The position numbers and the translations under genes were made by a program. 64,000 nucleotides of DNA from Capniomyces stellatus. Taxonomy: Eukaryota > Kickxellomycota > Harpellomycetes > Harpellales > Legeriomycetaceae. Below are positions 24,641 to 32,811 of the stretch, one piece after another. The stretch covers positions 1,181,058 to 1,245,057 of the forward strand of contig LUVW01000001.1 in the NCBI GenBank assembly GCA_001661515.1, written 5' to 3'. The stretch's first letter is position 1. Every line of letters begins with the position of its first letter. The notes beneath the pieces are model-generated. The model did no database searches, had not been told where the DNA came from, and saw only the letters and a program-made list of their open reading frames with translations.

Positions 24641-25675
24641 TGGGTAGATGGTAGCTAGTTGCCTATAATTGTAGTATTCAACCTTGTGTATTTTAAATCT
24701 TGCTTATTTCTTCTTTACTCTTGGGTTTTAGTTATCCAAGTTGCTCGTATTGGTGGTCGTCTGGGTATTGAGCTTTCAGATTTGTGGATTTTTTTAAAGA
24801 TATTTAAATAAATGTATACATCAAATATTGATGTCCAGTTGATGTAAAAGTTTCATTGTTGACATTGATATTGTTATACTGACATGGGCATGTTGACATT
24901 AATATGTTGATGTTGGTGTGTTGAAATTGGTGTGTTAATGTTGGTGTGTTGAAATTGGTATGTTGTTGCGATTGAAACTAAACTATTCATAGTTTTTATT
25001 ATTATTGAAAGAACTATTCATAGTTTTGCTTTGTTTGGGTAAACCGGATGTTCGCCTATTAAATCCGTGTTCAACGCGAGTTTGTTTGTGGAATTGATTG
25101 AAACTAGTGAATTAAATTAAAAAAAACAACGCTTGTATTGTACTTGCGTGATTCTATCTGAAAAATATAAAACTTGTTTATCATTTCAACTGTGAGCCAA
25201 TCGTAGCAATCCAATATATCAACTTTGCCTTTACTTTCCACTTGGTCATTAAACTTTTTTATGTCGTACTTTATTTATTTTTAAAAAAGAGACGCAAAAG
25301 TTGTATTGAAAAGTTTAAACCAAGCATAGTACTCTACAAAACATTTCTTTTCCTTTGTTTTTCTTGAAACATTTTGCATCATTTTTAAAATCCAAGTGTA
25401 ATCGGTGGCACAGGTACAAGATTGATATATAGCAATTTAGTACCAACACAGCCAGTATAAAACAAAATATTATTCGTTTGAAAAAAATCAAGTTGTTTAT
25501 TATTTCACTTGCTGGGTTCGCCAACAAGTTCCGATTAGATTTACTAGATTTAATGATAAAAAGTAATAAGAGGGTTCTGTGTTATTGACGATCCATTAAT
25601 ACGCGAGTAAAATCAATTTCAAACAGAAGACGGCATATAACAAGAATTTGGGTGTCATTAATAAACTAAAGCGTC
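24641..25675. other. Intergenic region with imperfect tandem repeats
   Basis: This holds the 3' UTR of the DUF3712 gene and the 5' region of the next gene, both on plus. Two items stand out: a degenerate tandem array at 24858-24970 and a repeated palindromic site at 24980-25027. Both are listed separately. The rest is AT-rich without further signal. Confidence 0.5.
24858..24970 (+). repeat. Degenerate tandem array, TGTTGA-type units
   Basis: About seven imperfect units built on TGTTGAAATTGGTG/TGTTGACATTAATA, roughly 14-18 bases each, lie 220-330 bases after the DUF3712 stop. They are non-coding and probably arose by slippage. Confidence 0.6.
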
Positions 25676-27946
25676 ATGCTGGCCAAGAGTATGGATGTGG
25701 ATGAAGTACTAGAGAGTGGGAATGAAGTTCTTGAATCAGATTCCGAAAGTGACTCGCATAATTCAGCAGATACAGATCTGGCTGTAGAATCCGTTTTTGA
25801 TTCTAGCAAGGCGATTAGAAACGGACAAGGTGCGAATTTAGACGTTGATATAGATACAGAAAGAGTCAAGTTTGAAAAGGCGCGAAGGATTAGCGTGTTT
25901 AAGCTAAAAACAGAGTTTCAAAGAATTTTTGAAAAGTTTGGTCAAGAAAATGAGCAGGACGATGAAATAGTGGATATACTCGAGCTTAGGTATTTAGAAA
26001 GTGATGAAGTCCAATCGAGCAGCGAGATAACTAGAATAGATCAGGACGAGGTTCAAGAAAGTAAAGAAACCCAAAAGTATGAACATAACAGTAGCTCCGT
26101 TGGGAATGTAAGTAGCGGAGTAGACGAGATTGATTTTGATCGAGTTAAAACCGAGGACTTTAACAATGTTGAGGACAGTCTTGAAGTCAACCCTTATAGC
26201 AGCAGTCTAAAGAGATTCAGTTCTATTATTTCCAAAGGATCACTGGATGGTAGTAGCGAAAATGGCGTGTTTTCTGAGGGTGAGTATGTTGAGGATTATG
26301 CTGTGTATGGCCAGGCACAAGAAAGTGCCAACTCGGACTCCAATTTAAGCGGGATTGACAGTAAAAACAGTCACAGACAAATGAGTGGACTTGAGCATGA
26401 TGAAGAAAGCGAAGGGCAGACCGAAGAGATAGACGAGTGTGGGTATGAATCTTCTGGTATAGCACTCAGCGAATCAACAAAAAGTACCTCTCAAGAACTA
26501 ACAGTAGCAAACAGCATGTTTGGAAATATAAATGAGCTTGGACTGACTACGTTTCGAAATCGCGGCTTGTTGGAAAATTATCCGCAAAACGTGGACTATA
26601 CTGTCAGCAACTACGGTTTGGATAGAAAAAGAGTTTGCAGCAATAAGCTAATATCATATAACCATGCATATGAATATCCGCACTTGGATATGGGCCGGAG
26701 CGCAGTTGGATTGCTTGCTAGAACCTCCCACAGTGAGAACAAACGGGTTTTACATGCATCGGTTACAACAGTAAAAACAGTCACGACACTTTCTTTGCCA
26801 AATAGACCAGCTATGGATGGGGTTCAGGAGCGCCTGGGTAATGTAATGGTCGGTAGAGATGTACGAAACGCTGAATTTGGTGTTACTGGCTTCCGCAGAA
26901 ATAGTACGATACACCAAGACCAACCACACGGACATATACTACAGTTTGAAAAGAGGTATAACGAACTGAATCATTACAGTTCATTGAAGACAGCAGAGGT
27001 GTCTATGTATAAAGCGTTGGGACTGGATTATTTTGTTCGAGATGTAAATAGTGTGTACATTGATTTATTCGCCGATACCAACACGCAGTTCGGTGGTGTG
27101 GCAGCTCGAATATATAACAAAGAAAAGAACAACAGACATATCCAGTCGCTGGTTACTAAAAACGATCCAAGCAGCATAAGAAACACAAATGATATAATTG
27201 CCTATATTGAGAACAACCAGGCCCCTTTGAAAGCCTCGCTTGGAAACAACAGTTACAGAGAGATGGGCAAATATAAGCCAAAAGTTGGTGGATCCGTGGA
27301 TGACGATGCAGGCCCTGAGAACTCGTACTTTGCTTATAAGAGAAGAAAGTTGAATAAAATCAGAGAAGCCCAAAGAAATGCAAGACTCGGTGAAAAGAAC
27401 GGTGCGTGTCTAAAAAAGCACGCTGAGCTACTTCCTTTGACAGTAAAAAGCGGTCATGACTTTACACAAAGGAGAGTAACGTCATCAGACTACTCGACTC
27501 GCTTGTGTAAAAATAAAACTACAGATATATACCAAGGCGAAGTGGCCGAAGAAGCTCGCTTTAATAATTTTAGCCGTAAAAAAAGAAAGGCGTCGATATT
27601 ATTGCCAGACAACAATATAAAGTGTACTAGCTATACCAATGACCACTACCACCATAGATTTGGTATTGAGGGTCAAAGCCAAAGTCAAAGTCAAAGTCAA
27701 AAGTTGATCAATTCCCTGCCATCATCATCTAGACAGACTGTTTCAAATTCGCGATTATTCATTGAGTACCACACGGACCAGCATAAAGACTCGTCTAAAT
27801 TCGATAATGAAAACAACGAATGTTACCAATACAGTTTCTATGATCAGCCCAACAACGCGGCCTTAAACCATAGCAGCCTTAAACGGCAACCAACACTTAC
27901 CAGCTACTTTTACAACAAGGCCAACGCAAGTATGAAGGATTGTTGA
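25676..27946 (+). CDS. Acidic protein with Scm3/HJURP-like segment and C-terminal PIP-box
   Basis: This is a single-exon gene of 756 aa, with ATG at 25676 and a second ATG at 25691. I do not recognise the whole protein. The N-terminus is acidic (residues 8-60). Residues about 70-110 (KLKTEFQRIFEKFGQENEQD, then DEIVD) resemble the fungal Scm3/HJURP centromere histone-chaperone domain (RLKxxFExIFEKYGxDF...DEIDL), though the usual GEIVVDxGHL end is not preserved. The middle is Ser/Asp/Glu-rich and disordered. Basic nuclear-type patches (YKRRKLNKIREAQRNAR, SRKKRKAS) follow. Near the C-terminus, QPTLTSYF (738-745) is a textbook PCNA-interacting peptide. A Gln-Ser repeat is coded at about 27675-27700. 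A nuclear, chromatin- or replication-linked role is inferred. The gene itself is well supported; its function is not. Confidence 0.7.
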   Translation: MLAKSMDVDEVLESGNEVLESDSESDSHNSADTDLAVESVFDSSKAIRNGQGANLDVDIDTERVKFEKARRISVFKLKTEFQRIFEKFGQENEQDDEIVDILELRYLESDEVQSSSEITRIDQDEVQESKETQKYEHNSSSVGNVSSGVDEIDFDRVKTEDFNNVEDSLEVNPYSSSLKRFSSIISKGSLDGSSENGVFSEGEYVEDYAVYGQAQESANSDSNLSGIDSKNSHRQMSGLEHDEESEGQTEEIDECGYESSGIALSESTKSTSQELTVANSMFGNINELGLTTFRNRGLLENYPQNVDYTVSNYGLDRKRVCSNKLISYNHAYEYPHLDMGRSAVGLLARTSHSENKRVLHASVTTVKTVTTLSLPNRPAMDGVQERLGNVMVGRDVRNAEFGVTGFRRNSTIHQDQPHGHILQFEKRYNELNHYSSLKTAEVSMYKALGLDYFVRDVNSVYIDLFADTNTQFGGVAARIYNKEKNNRHIQSLVTKNDPSSIRNTNDIIAYIENNQAPLKASLGNNSYREMGKYKPKVGGSVDDDAGPENSYFAYKRRKLNKIREAQRNARLGEKNGACLKKHAELLPLTVKSGHDFTQRRVTSSDYSTRLCKNKTTDIYQGEVAEEARFNNFSRKKRKASILLPDNNIKCTSYTNDHYHHRFGIEGQSQSQSQSQKLINSLPSSSRQTVSNSRLFIEYHTDQHKDSSKFDNENNECYQYSFYDQPNNAALNHSSLKRQPTLTSYFYNKANASMKDC

Positions 27947-28470
27947 ATGTACAAGACCTCGTGCGAAATAGCTTTAAACCGTTTCCGTTTCTTAAGTAGA
28001 GAGCAACATATTTCTACCCAACATCCAAATATGTTGACTATGTGACCAAGATCATCCGGATTTTCAATATTGATACTACCTCGGCCATGTTTTAACAATC
28101 AATTTTACTGCTGTATATATTGTAATGTTGCGTTTGTGTTTTAGACTCCTTTTAATTAAATATGATTATAAGATTACATAAAACTTTGGTTGGAGTCTAC
28201 TTCACCTAGTATAGCCAAAGTCGCACCTAGCAATTTTTGTATTTATGGCTAATGTTTTGGGTTTACTAGGCAGTTGGCTATTATAGATGTATGTGCCCTG
28301 CTTGTAATTAAACTGAACTGACAGAGTTGAAGTAAAGCCAAGTACTTTGTTTTTAGGATATGTATAGGCTAACCCGCAAGATTTTATCTTCTCGAATAGT
28401 ATAGTGGCGAGTATTCCTGTCTGTAACATTAGAGACAAGAGCTTAATTCCCGGTCAAGTCTAACAAAATT
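27947..28470. other. Spacer between the 25.7-kb gene and R1 copy A
   Basis: AT-rich DNA with the presumed 3' UTR of the upstream gene. Nothing else is recognised. Confidence 0.5.
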
Positions 28471-28807
28471 TGTAGTGTGACTTTCCGGCTATAAAAATCA
28501 CCTGCATATATCACTGTTTAACTATCTATCCAATTCCTATCTCACTCGAGATCGTCTATATCTAATATTCCTATATCTTTATTGCCGAGTAAAAACCAGA
28601 AAGATTCACTCCTTTGAGTCGAATCTCGTATTCTTATAACTAACTAACTAACTAAATAAATAACTAAATAATTAATAATAATAATGAACACATCCAATCG
28701 GTCCTCTAAATACTATTGATAAAACCACAAGGGGACAAAACTCAACTGTACATAGCTGTTTGATTATATTATTCGTTATTACTTTTTGTCGTATTATATA
28801 TATGACA
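28471..28807 (-). mobile_element. R1 copy A: solo-LTR-like element, 337 bp
   Basis: This is one of three near-identical copies (others at 30071-30407 and 30871-31208). In element orientation it begins TGTCATATATATAATACGAC and ends CACACTACA, so it has TG...CA termini. AATT flanks both ends, a 4-bp target duplication. Inside are a TTAG/TTAGT repeat block, a CAATAAAG polyadenylation-type hexamer and a TCCCCTTGTGGTTTT box. There is no coding capacity. Its 5' terminus ends six bases before the tRNA-Glu gene. This fits a solo LTR left by a tRNA-targeting retrotransposon; a short non-autonomous element is the alternative. Confidence 0.75.
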
Positions 28808-28813
28808 AATTTA

Positions 28814-28885
28814 TCCGATATAGTCCAACGGCTAGGATTCCTCGCTTTCACCGAGGCGGTCGGGGTTCGACTCCCCGTATCGGAG
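28814..28885 (+). tRNA. tRNA-Glu (TTC)
   Basis: A 72-nt cloverleaf with acceptor TCCGATA/TATCGGA, anticodon stem CCTCG/CGAGG with loop CTTTCAC (anticodon TTC), T-arm CGGGG-TTCGACT-CCCCG and discriminator G. There is no intron. A Pol III terminator TTTTT follows at about 28892-28896. R1 copy A abuts its 5' side. Confidence 0.97.
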
Positions 28886-29288
28886 GTTAACATTTTTATT
28901 AGCTACTTTTTTGAGAGCTAAGGTGCAGTTATCAGCTAGCCTTTTGCTATGTCAATCCGAGCTTATTGTGCGTTGAGTATAACTAAACTTCAGTGCAGCT
29001 GATTCATTTTTACTCGAAACCACAGTTCTTGCAATAGTGTACTTCATAAGCTGGTACTTTATTTATTTAAAGTCTGCAAGATCAAAGAACCAGGCCACCA
29101 AAGCTTAATGTTTGTTTTAATTTACACACGTTGTGCCAGCACAAGTTCTAAAAATATGAGCCTGATATTCTCAACCTTATACTACTAAAATGCGTTTCAC
29201 TTGGCACAAATAGGGTCAAACTACTCAAACAGCAACCATGGCCTTTCCTTATCGGTATAAATACTTGGGGACGGAAAACCTTTTAACT
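28886..29288. other. Spacer between tRNA-Glu and tRNA-Arg
   Basis: Contains the tRNA-Glu terminator and the 5' flank of tRNA-Arg. No other feature is seen. Confidence 0.5.
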
Positions 29289-29361
29289 GGTCCTGTGGCC
29301 CAATGGACAAGGCGCTTGACTACGAATCAAGAGATTCCAGGTTCGAGTCCTGGCTGGATCA
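29289..29361 (+). tRNA. tRNA-Arg (ACG)
   Basis: A 73-nt cloverleaf with anticodon stem CTTGA/TCAAG, loop CTACGAA (anticodon ACG), T-arm CCAGG-TTCGAGT-CCTGG and discriminator A. The acceptor GGTCCTG/CTGGATC has a U-U mismatch at 6:67 and a G-U at 2:71. A terminator TTTTT lies at about 29368-29372. No intron. Confidence 0.94.
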
Positions 29362-29898
29362 TATATCTTTTTAGCCCATTTTTTAATGCGTCCGGCGCTT
29401 GTGCACATGACTGGTCAGATTTTTGACTTTGCAAACTACGCGAAATACTACAAATATTAACTGTTATTTTTACTGTTTTTGTATTAGCCAGCCCCATACT
29501 AGGTTGTTTGGTTACTCAAGCTTTTTCTAAACTTGAACAAACTCTCAAATCCGTGTCAATATTGCTAAAATAAAGCCGGCGGTGCTTGCGGATTTATAAC
29601 CAATTTGTACTTTTTCAATTAATAAAACTTTATTTTAGATTATGTTAGAGAAATTTTTTTCTTTTTCAAGATCGATTTGGCTAATAAAATTACTAGATCG
29701 AAAAAATTGAAGTTTGAAATCTCAAATCGTTTGGCTATAATCTGATATAATCATGCAAAGAATCGCGTTGTAATCAAACGATTATTAGCTAACAATAGAT
29801 TAAAAGGTAAAACGGAACTGACCGAGTGCAGCTAAAATACTACCCAATCATCTGTACGTAAACGCGGCTATCAAAAAACAGTTTAAAAAGTCAAAAAT
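29362..29898. other. Spacer between tRNA-Arg and tRNA-Ala
   Basis: AT-rich DNA between convergent tRNA units, containing their terminators. Nothing else is recognised. Confidence 0.5.
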
Positions 29899-29971
29899 TG
29901 GAGAACCAGGGTATCGATCCCTGTACCTCTCGCATGCTAAGCGAGCGCTCTGCCATTTGAGCTAGATCCCC
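29899..29971 (-). tRNA. tRNA-Ala (AGC)
   Basis: A 73-nt cloverleaf with acceptor GGGGATC/GTTCTCC, carrying the alanine identity pair G3-U70, plus a U-U mismatch at 6:67. The anticodon stem is CTCGC/GCGAG with loop TTAGCAT (anticodon AGC). The T-arm is CAGGG-ATCGATA-CCCTG and the discriminator is A. A TTTTT terminator follows on the minus strand. tRNA-Leu lies only nine bases upstream with no terminator between them. Confidence 0.96.
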
Positions 29972-29980
29972 AAGTCATAA

Positions 29981-30063
29981 TGATTAGAGTGGGATTTGAA
30001 CCCACGCCTCCGGAGAGACCGCGGCCTTAACGCGGCGCCTTAGACCAACTCGGCCATCTAACC
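29981..30063 (-). tRNA. tRNA-Leu (AAG)
   Basis: An 83-nt class II tRNA with a long variable arm (TCTCTCCGGAGG region), acceptor GGTTAGA/TCTAATC, anticodon stem CCGCG/CGCGG, loop TTAAGGC (anticodon AAG) and T-arm TGGG-TTCAAAT-CCCA. The nine-base spacer to tRNA-Ala (TTATGACTT on minus) has no T4 run. R1 copy B starts seven bases upstream of its 5' end, in the opposite direction. Confidence 0.96.
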
Positions 30064-30070
30064 ACATTTT

Positions 30071-30407
30071 TGTCGTATATATAATACGACCAAAAGTAAT
30101 AGTGGATAATATAATCAAACAGCTATGTACAGTTGAGTTTTGTCCCCTTGTGGTTTTATCAACAGTATTTAGAGGTCCGATTGGATGTGTTCATTATTAT
30201 TATTAATTATTTAGTTATTTATTTAGTTAGTTAGTTAGTTATAAGAATACGAGATTCGACTCAAAGGAGTGAATCTTTCTAGTTTTTACTTAGCAATAAA
30301 AGGTATACAAACATCAGATACGGACGATCTCGAGTGAGATCAAAATAAGACTAGCAGTTAACATTAATATATGCAGGTGATATTTTAAGCCGGAAATTCA
30401 CACTACA
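30071..30407 (+). mobile_element. R1 copy B: solo-LTR-like element, 337 bp
   Basis: Same family as copies A and C. It starts TGTCGTATATATAATACGAC (an internal inverted repeat GTCGTAT/ATACGAC) and ends CACACTACA, with TTTT on both sides as a 4-bp target duplication. Its end forms a perfect hairpin with the flank (ACACTACA-TTTT-TGTAGTGT). It lies seven bases upstream of tRNA-Leu, pointing away from it, mirroring copy A at tRNA-Glu. Confidence 0.75.
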
Positions 30408-30870
30408 TTTTTGTAGTGTCAAAAACTGGTTGACTATGTCCACTTAGGACTTTGATCAACTGACTATACTTGAATATAACTGTAGTCGTTGATCTGGTTC
30501 CGTCTTAACTTATATATATGCTTAACTGTTGCTATATTCGTTTTATGGTTTATAGTATTTTATTATGTTAAATATATTCTTGTATATAAAAAAAAAGGTT
30601 GTGTTCAAATTCGTTCTCTATCTAAAAAGTTATTCAAAAATTATTCGCAGATCGAATCAAACCCAAATTGTAAAACTAAAATTAAATCAAAACTAAGTAA
30701 AATAATTAACTAAACTAAAATAATTAAACTCGAAATCGAAGTGTCGTATAAAAAAAACTACAACTAAGTTGTATAAAAAACTACTCTTCTAATTTCTATA
30801 AAGTTGGTACTATATTATACTCGGAATATATATCAACTTACAGGTTCTTACTCATTTTACATGACATTTT
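30408..30870. other. Spacer between R1 copies B and C
   Basis: 463 bases of AT-rich DNA with no tRNA and no recognisable retroelement coding sequence. It does not look like the inside of a retrotransposon flanked by two LTRs, because no primer-binding site or polypurine tract is evident and each copy has its own flanks. Confidence 0.4.
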
Positions 30871-31208
30871 TGTCGTATATATAATACGACCAAAAGTAAT
30901 AACGAATAATATAATCAAACAGCTATGTACAGTTGAGTTTTGTCCCCTTGTGGTTTTATCAATAGTATTTAGAGGTCCGATTGGATGTGTTCATTATTAT
31001 TATTATTTATTTAGTTATTTATTTAGTTAGTTAGTTAGTTATAAGAATACGAGATTCGACTCAAAGGAGTGAATCTTTCTGGTTTTTACTCGGCAATAAA
31101 GATATAGGAATATTAGATATAGACGATCTCGAGTGAGATAGGAATTGGATAGATAGTTAAAAGTAATATATGCAGGTGATATTTTTATAGCCGGAAATTC
31201 ACACTACA
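30871..31208 (+). mobile_element. R1 copy C: solo-LTR-like element, 338 bp
   Basis: Third R1 copy, same orientation as B, with TG...CA termini and TTTT flanks. The seven bases before it (ACATTTT) match those before copy B, so B and C may share history beyond the element itself. Internally it is closer to copy A in the 3' half (the GATATAGGAATATTAGATATAG region) than to B. No tRNA remains at its 5' side. Confidence 0.75.
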
Positions 31209-31270
31209 TTTTTGTTAGTGTTTTGTATGGAACACCACATAATTCAAAAACTTGCTTGGTGAGCTATGAG

Positions 31271-31696
31271 TTGAGGATTTCTCCCCTTGTGGTTTTTAAT
31301 CGACCCATAGTAAACACGTAATATATAGTAAACACCTACTGGGATACCAGTAAAGGAGATCAAGTAAGGAGACCAAGTAAGGAGTCCAAGTTGAGGTTGA
31401 CTATAAAAAGAGGCAACCGAGGAATCAAAAGGGAGGGGTGTCAGCTAGTATAGTATCAAATCGTATAAAATAGAATCATATCGTATTTTATCATATCATA
31501 TAATGTGGTTTGATCAGATTTTATTTATATTTGTCTTAGAAAAAAAAAGATGGTACAAGTAGGTTTAATAAGATATTTGGTATCTTGATGATTGTTTCTA
31601 TTATAGTTTATATATCTATTGTTCAATAAAACTCCCTAAAAAAGAATATATATATATATATATACACTGTTGCCTAGTTTACAAGAAATAAACGCG
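31271..31696 (+). mobile_element. R2 copy 1: LTR-like repeat, about 426 bp
   Basis: Nearly identical over its length to the reverse complement of 54451-54870. It begins TTGAGGATTTCTCCCCTTGT, contains a TATA-type CTATAAAAAGAGG in its first half and a TTCAATAAAAC polyadenylation-type site near the end, then an (AT)n run, and stops matching after AAATAAACGCG. There is no coding capacity. The promoter/poly(A) layout suits an LTR, but exact termini and target duplication are not evident. Confidence 0.6.
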
Positions 31697-32380
31697 AAAA
31701 AAGAAATATTTATAGATTTTTGTAAAGTTAGCGTAGAACTACTGATCAGACATTTATCTACACTAATAGTACTAGTTTAACAGAGTTTTTTGATCATCTT
31801 TTCCAGACTGATTGGTTACAATAGAGTCTAAAGTGAATGTTGGCGTGTGTTTATGTATAGGTAGACCTAGCTATATTCAATTAAACAATTAAAAAATACC
31901 TAAAAGTTTAATGTCGGTAACTATGGACGCTGTGGCTTTGAATATGGCAATTATGAAGGTGGTTGTAATGATGAATATAGATATGATGATATTGGACATA
32001 TAAATCAGTGCCATTGTTTTATTGATTATTTAATTAGTTTTAACCTAACAAGCAAAATGTTGATGCAAACACTGCTACAGCTTAGTACCTTTATACATTG
32101 CCTTTAGTAAATTTAAAGTTGCTCAATACCTTTCATATTTTTTTTTCAGAGCCGGACTTACAATATAAAGTTGGATCTTGAAAATCCATTGACTTTTTAT
32201 TCACTGTTATGCATCTGTTGCTTCCATTTATTAAATTTTACATCCGACACCTGTTTTTGTAACAATACCCGAAGCAATGTTGCTTTATTTTTGTTTGTAT
32301 AGCCCACATCTAACCAAAAATCAAAACGCAAACCGATCAGTAGCAAAAACAAAGGTCCTAGCAACAAAATGAATCAAAAA
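31697..32380. other. Spacer between R2 copy 1 and tRNA-Gly
   Basis: AT-rich DNA holding the downstream flank of the Ser-Gly tRNA unit, including its TTTTT terminator. No other gene is seen. Confidence 0.5.
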
Positions 32381-32451
32381 TGCGTAGACCGGGAATCGAA
32401 CCCGGGTCTGCCGCGTGGCAGGCGGCAATTATACCACTAAACCATCTACGC
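32381..32451 (-). tRNA. tRNA-Gly (GCC)
   Basis: A 71-nt cloverleaf with acceptor GCGTAGA/TCTACGC, anticodon stem GCCGC/GCGGC, loop CTGCCAC (anticodon GCC), T-arm CCGGG-TTCGATT-CCCGG and discriminator A. TTTTT follows immediately on the minus strand. tRNA-Ser lies seven bases upstream. Confidence 0.97.
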
Positions 32452-32458
32452 AAGATAT

Positions 32459-32540
32459 CGTCAGCGACAGGATTTGAACCTGTGCGGGCATAGCCCAATA
32501 GATTTCAAGTCTATCTCCTTAACCGCTCGGACACACTGAC
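32459..32540 (-). tRNA. tRNA-Ser (TGA)
   Basis: An 82-nt class II tRNA with long variable arm, acceptor GTCAGTG/CGCTGAC, anticodon stem ATAGA/TCTAT, loop CTTGAAA (anticodon TGA), T-arm ACAGG-TTCAAAT-CCTGT and discriminator G. The seven-base spacer to tRNA-Gly (ATATCTT) lacks a terminator. Confidence 0.97.
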
Positions 32541-32811
32541 CATAAAATCCAGTAATTTTGCTAAACCAAGACCAGTAGTGATGAACTGTAAATTGGCCAA
32601 AAGAGTTTTTGCACTGATTCCATACTGAGTGTTTGCGCTTGCACTAGTGCAAACCAACAACTGAACCGCAGTACCAATAGATATAGCCATAACCAACAAA
32701 CTTTGTACAAGTACGTGAGACCTAGTATATCAAATTTTACTCGAGGGCTTTATTAATGCCAATAAACGGAAAACTAGCTAAACAAACTATTAATCAACAA
32801 GATAACTGAGT

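Noticed and set aside
30071..31208. R1 copies B and C as the two LTRs of one retrotransposon
   Set aside because: Only 463 bp lies between them, without coding sequence, primer-binding site or polypurine tract, and each copy has its own 4-bp duplication.
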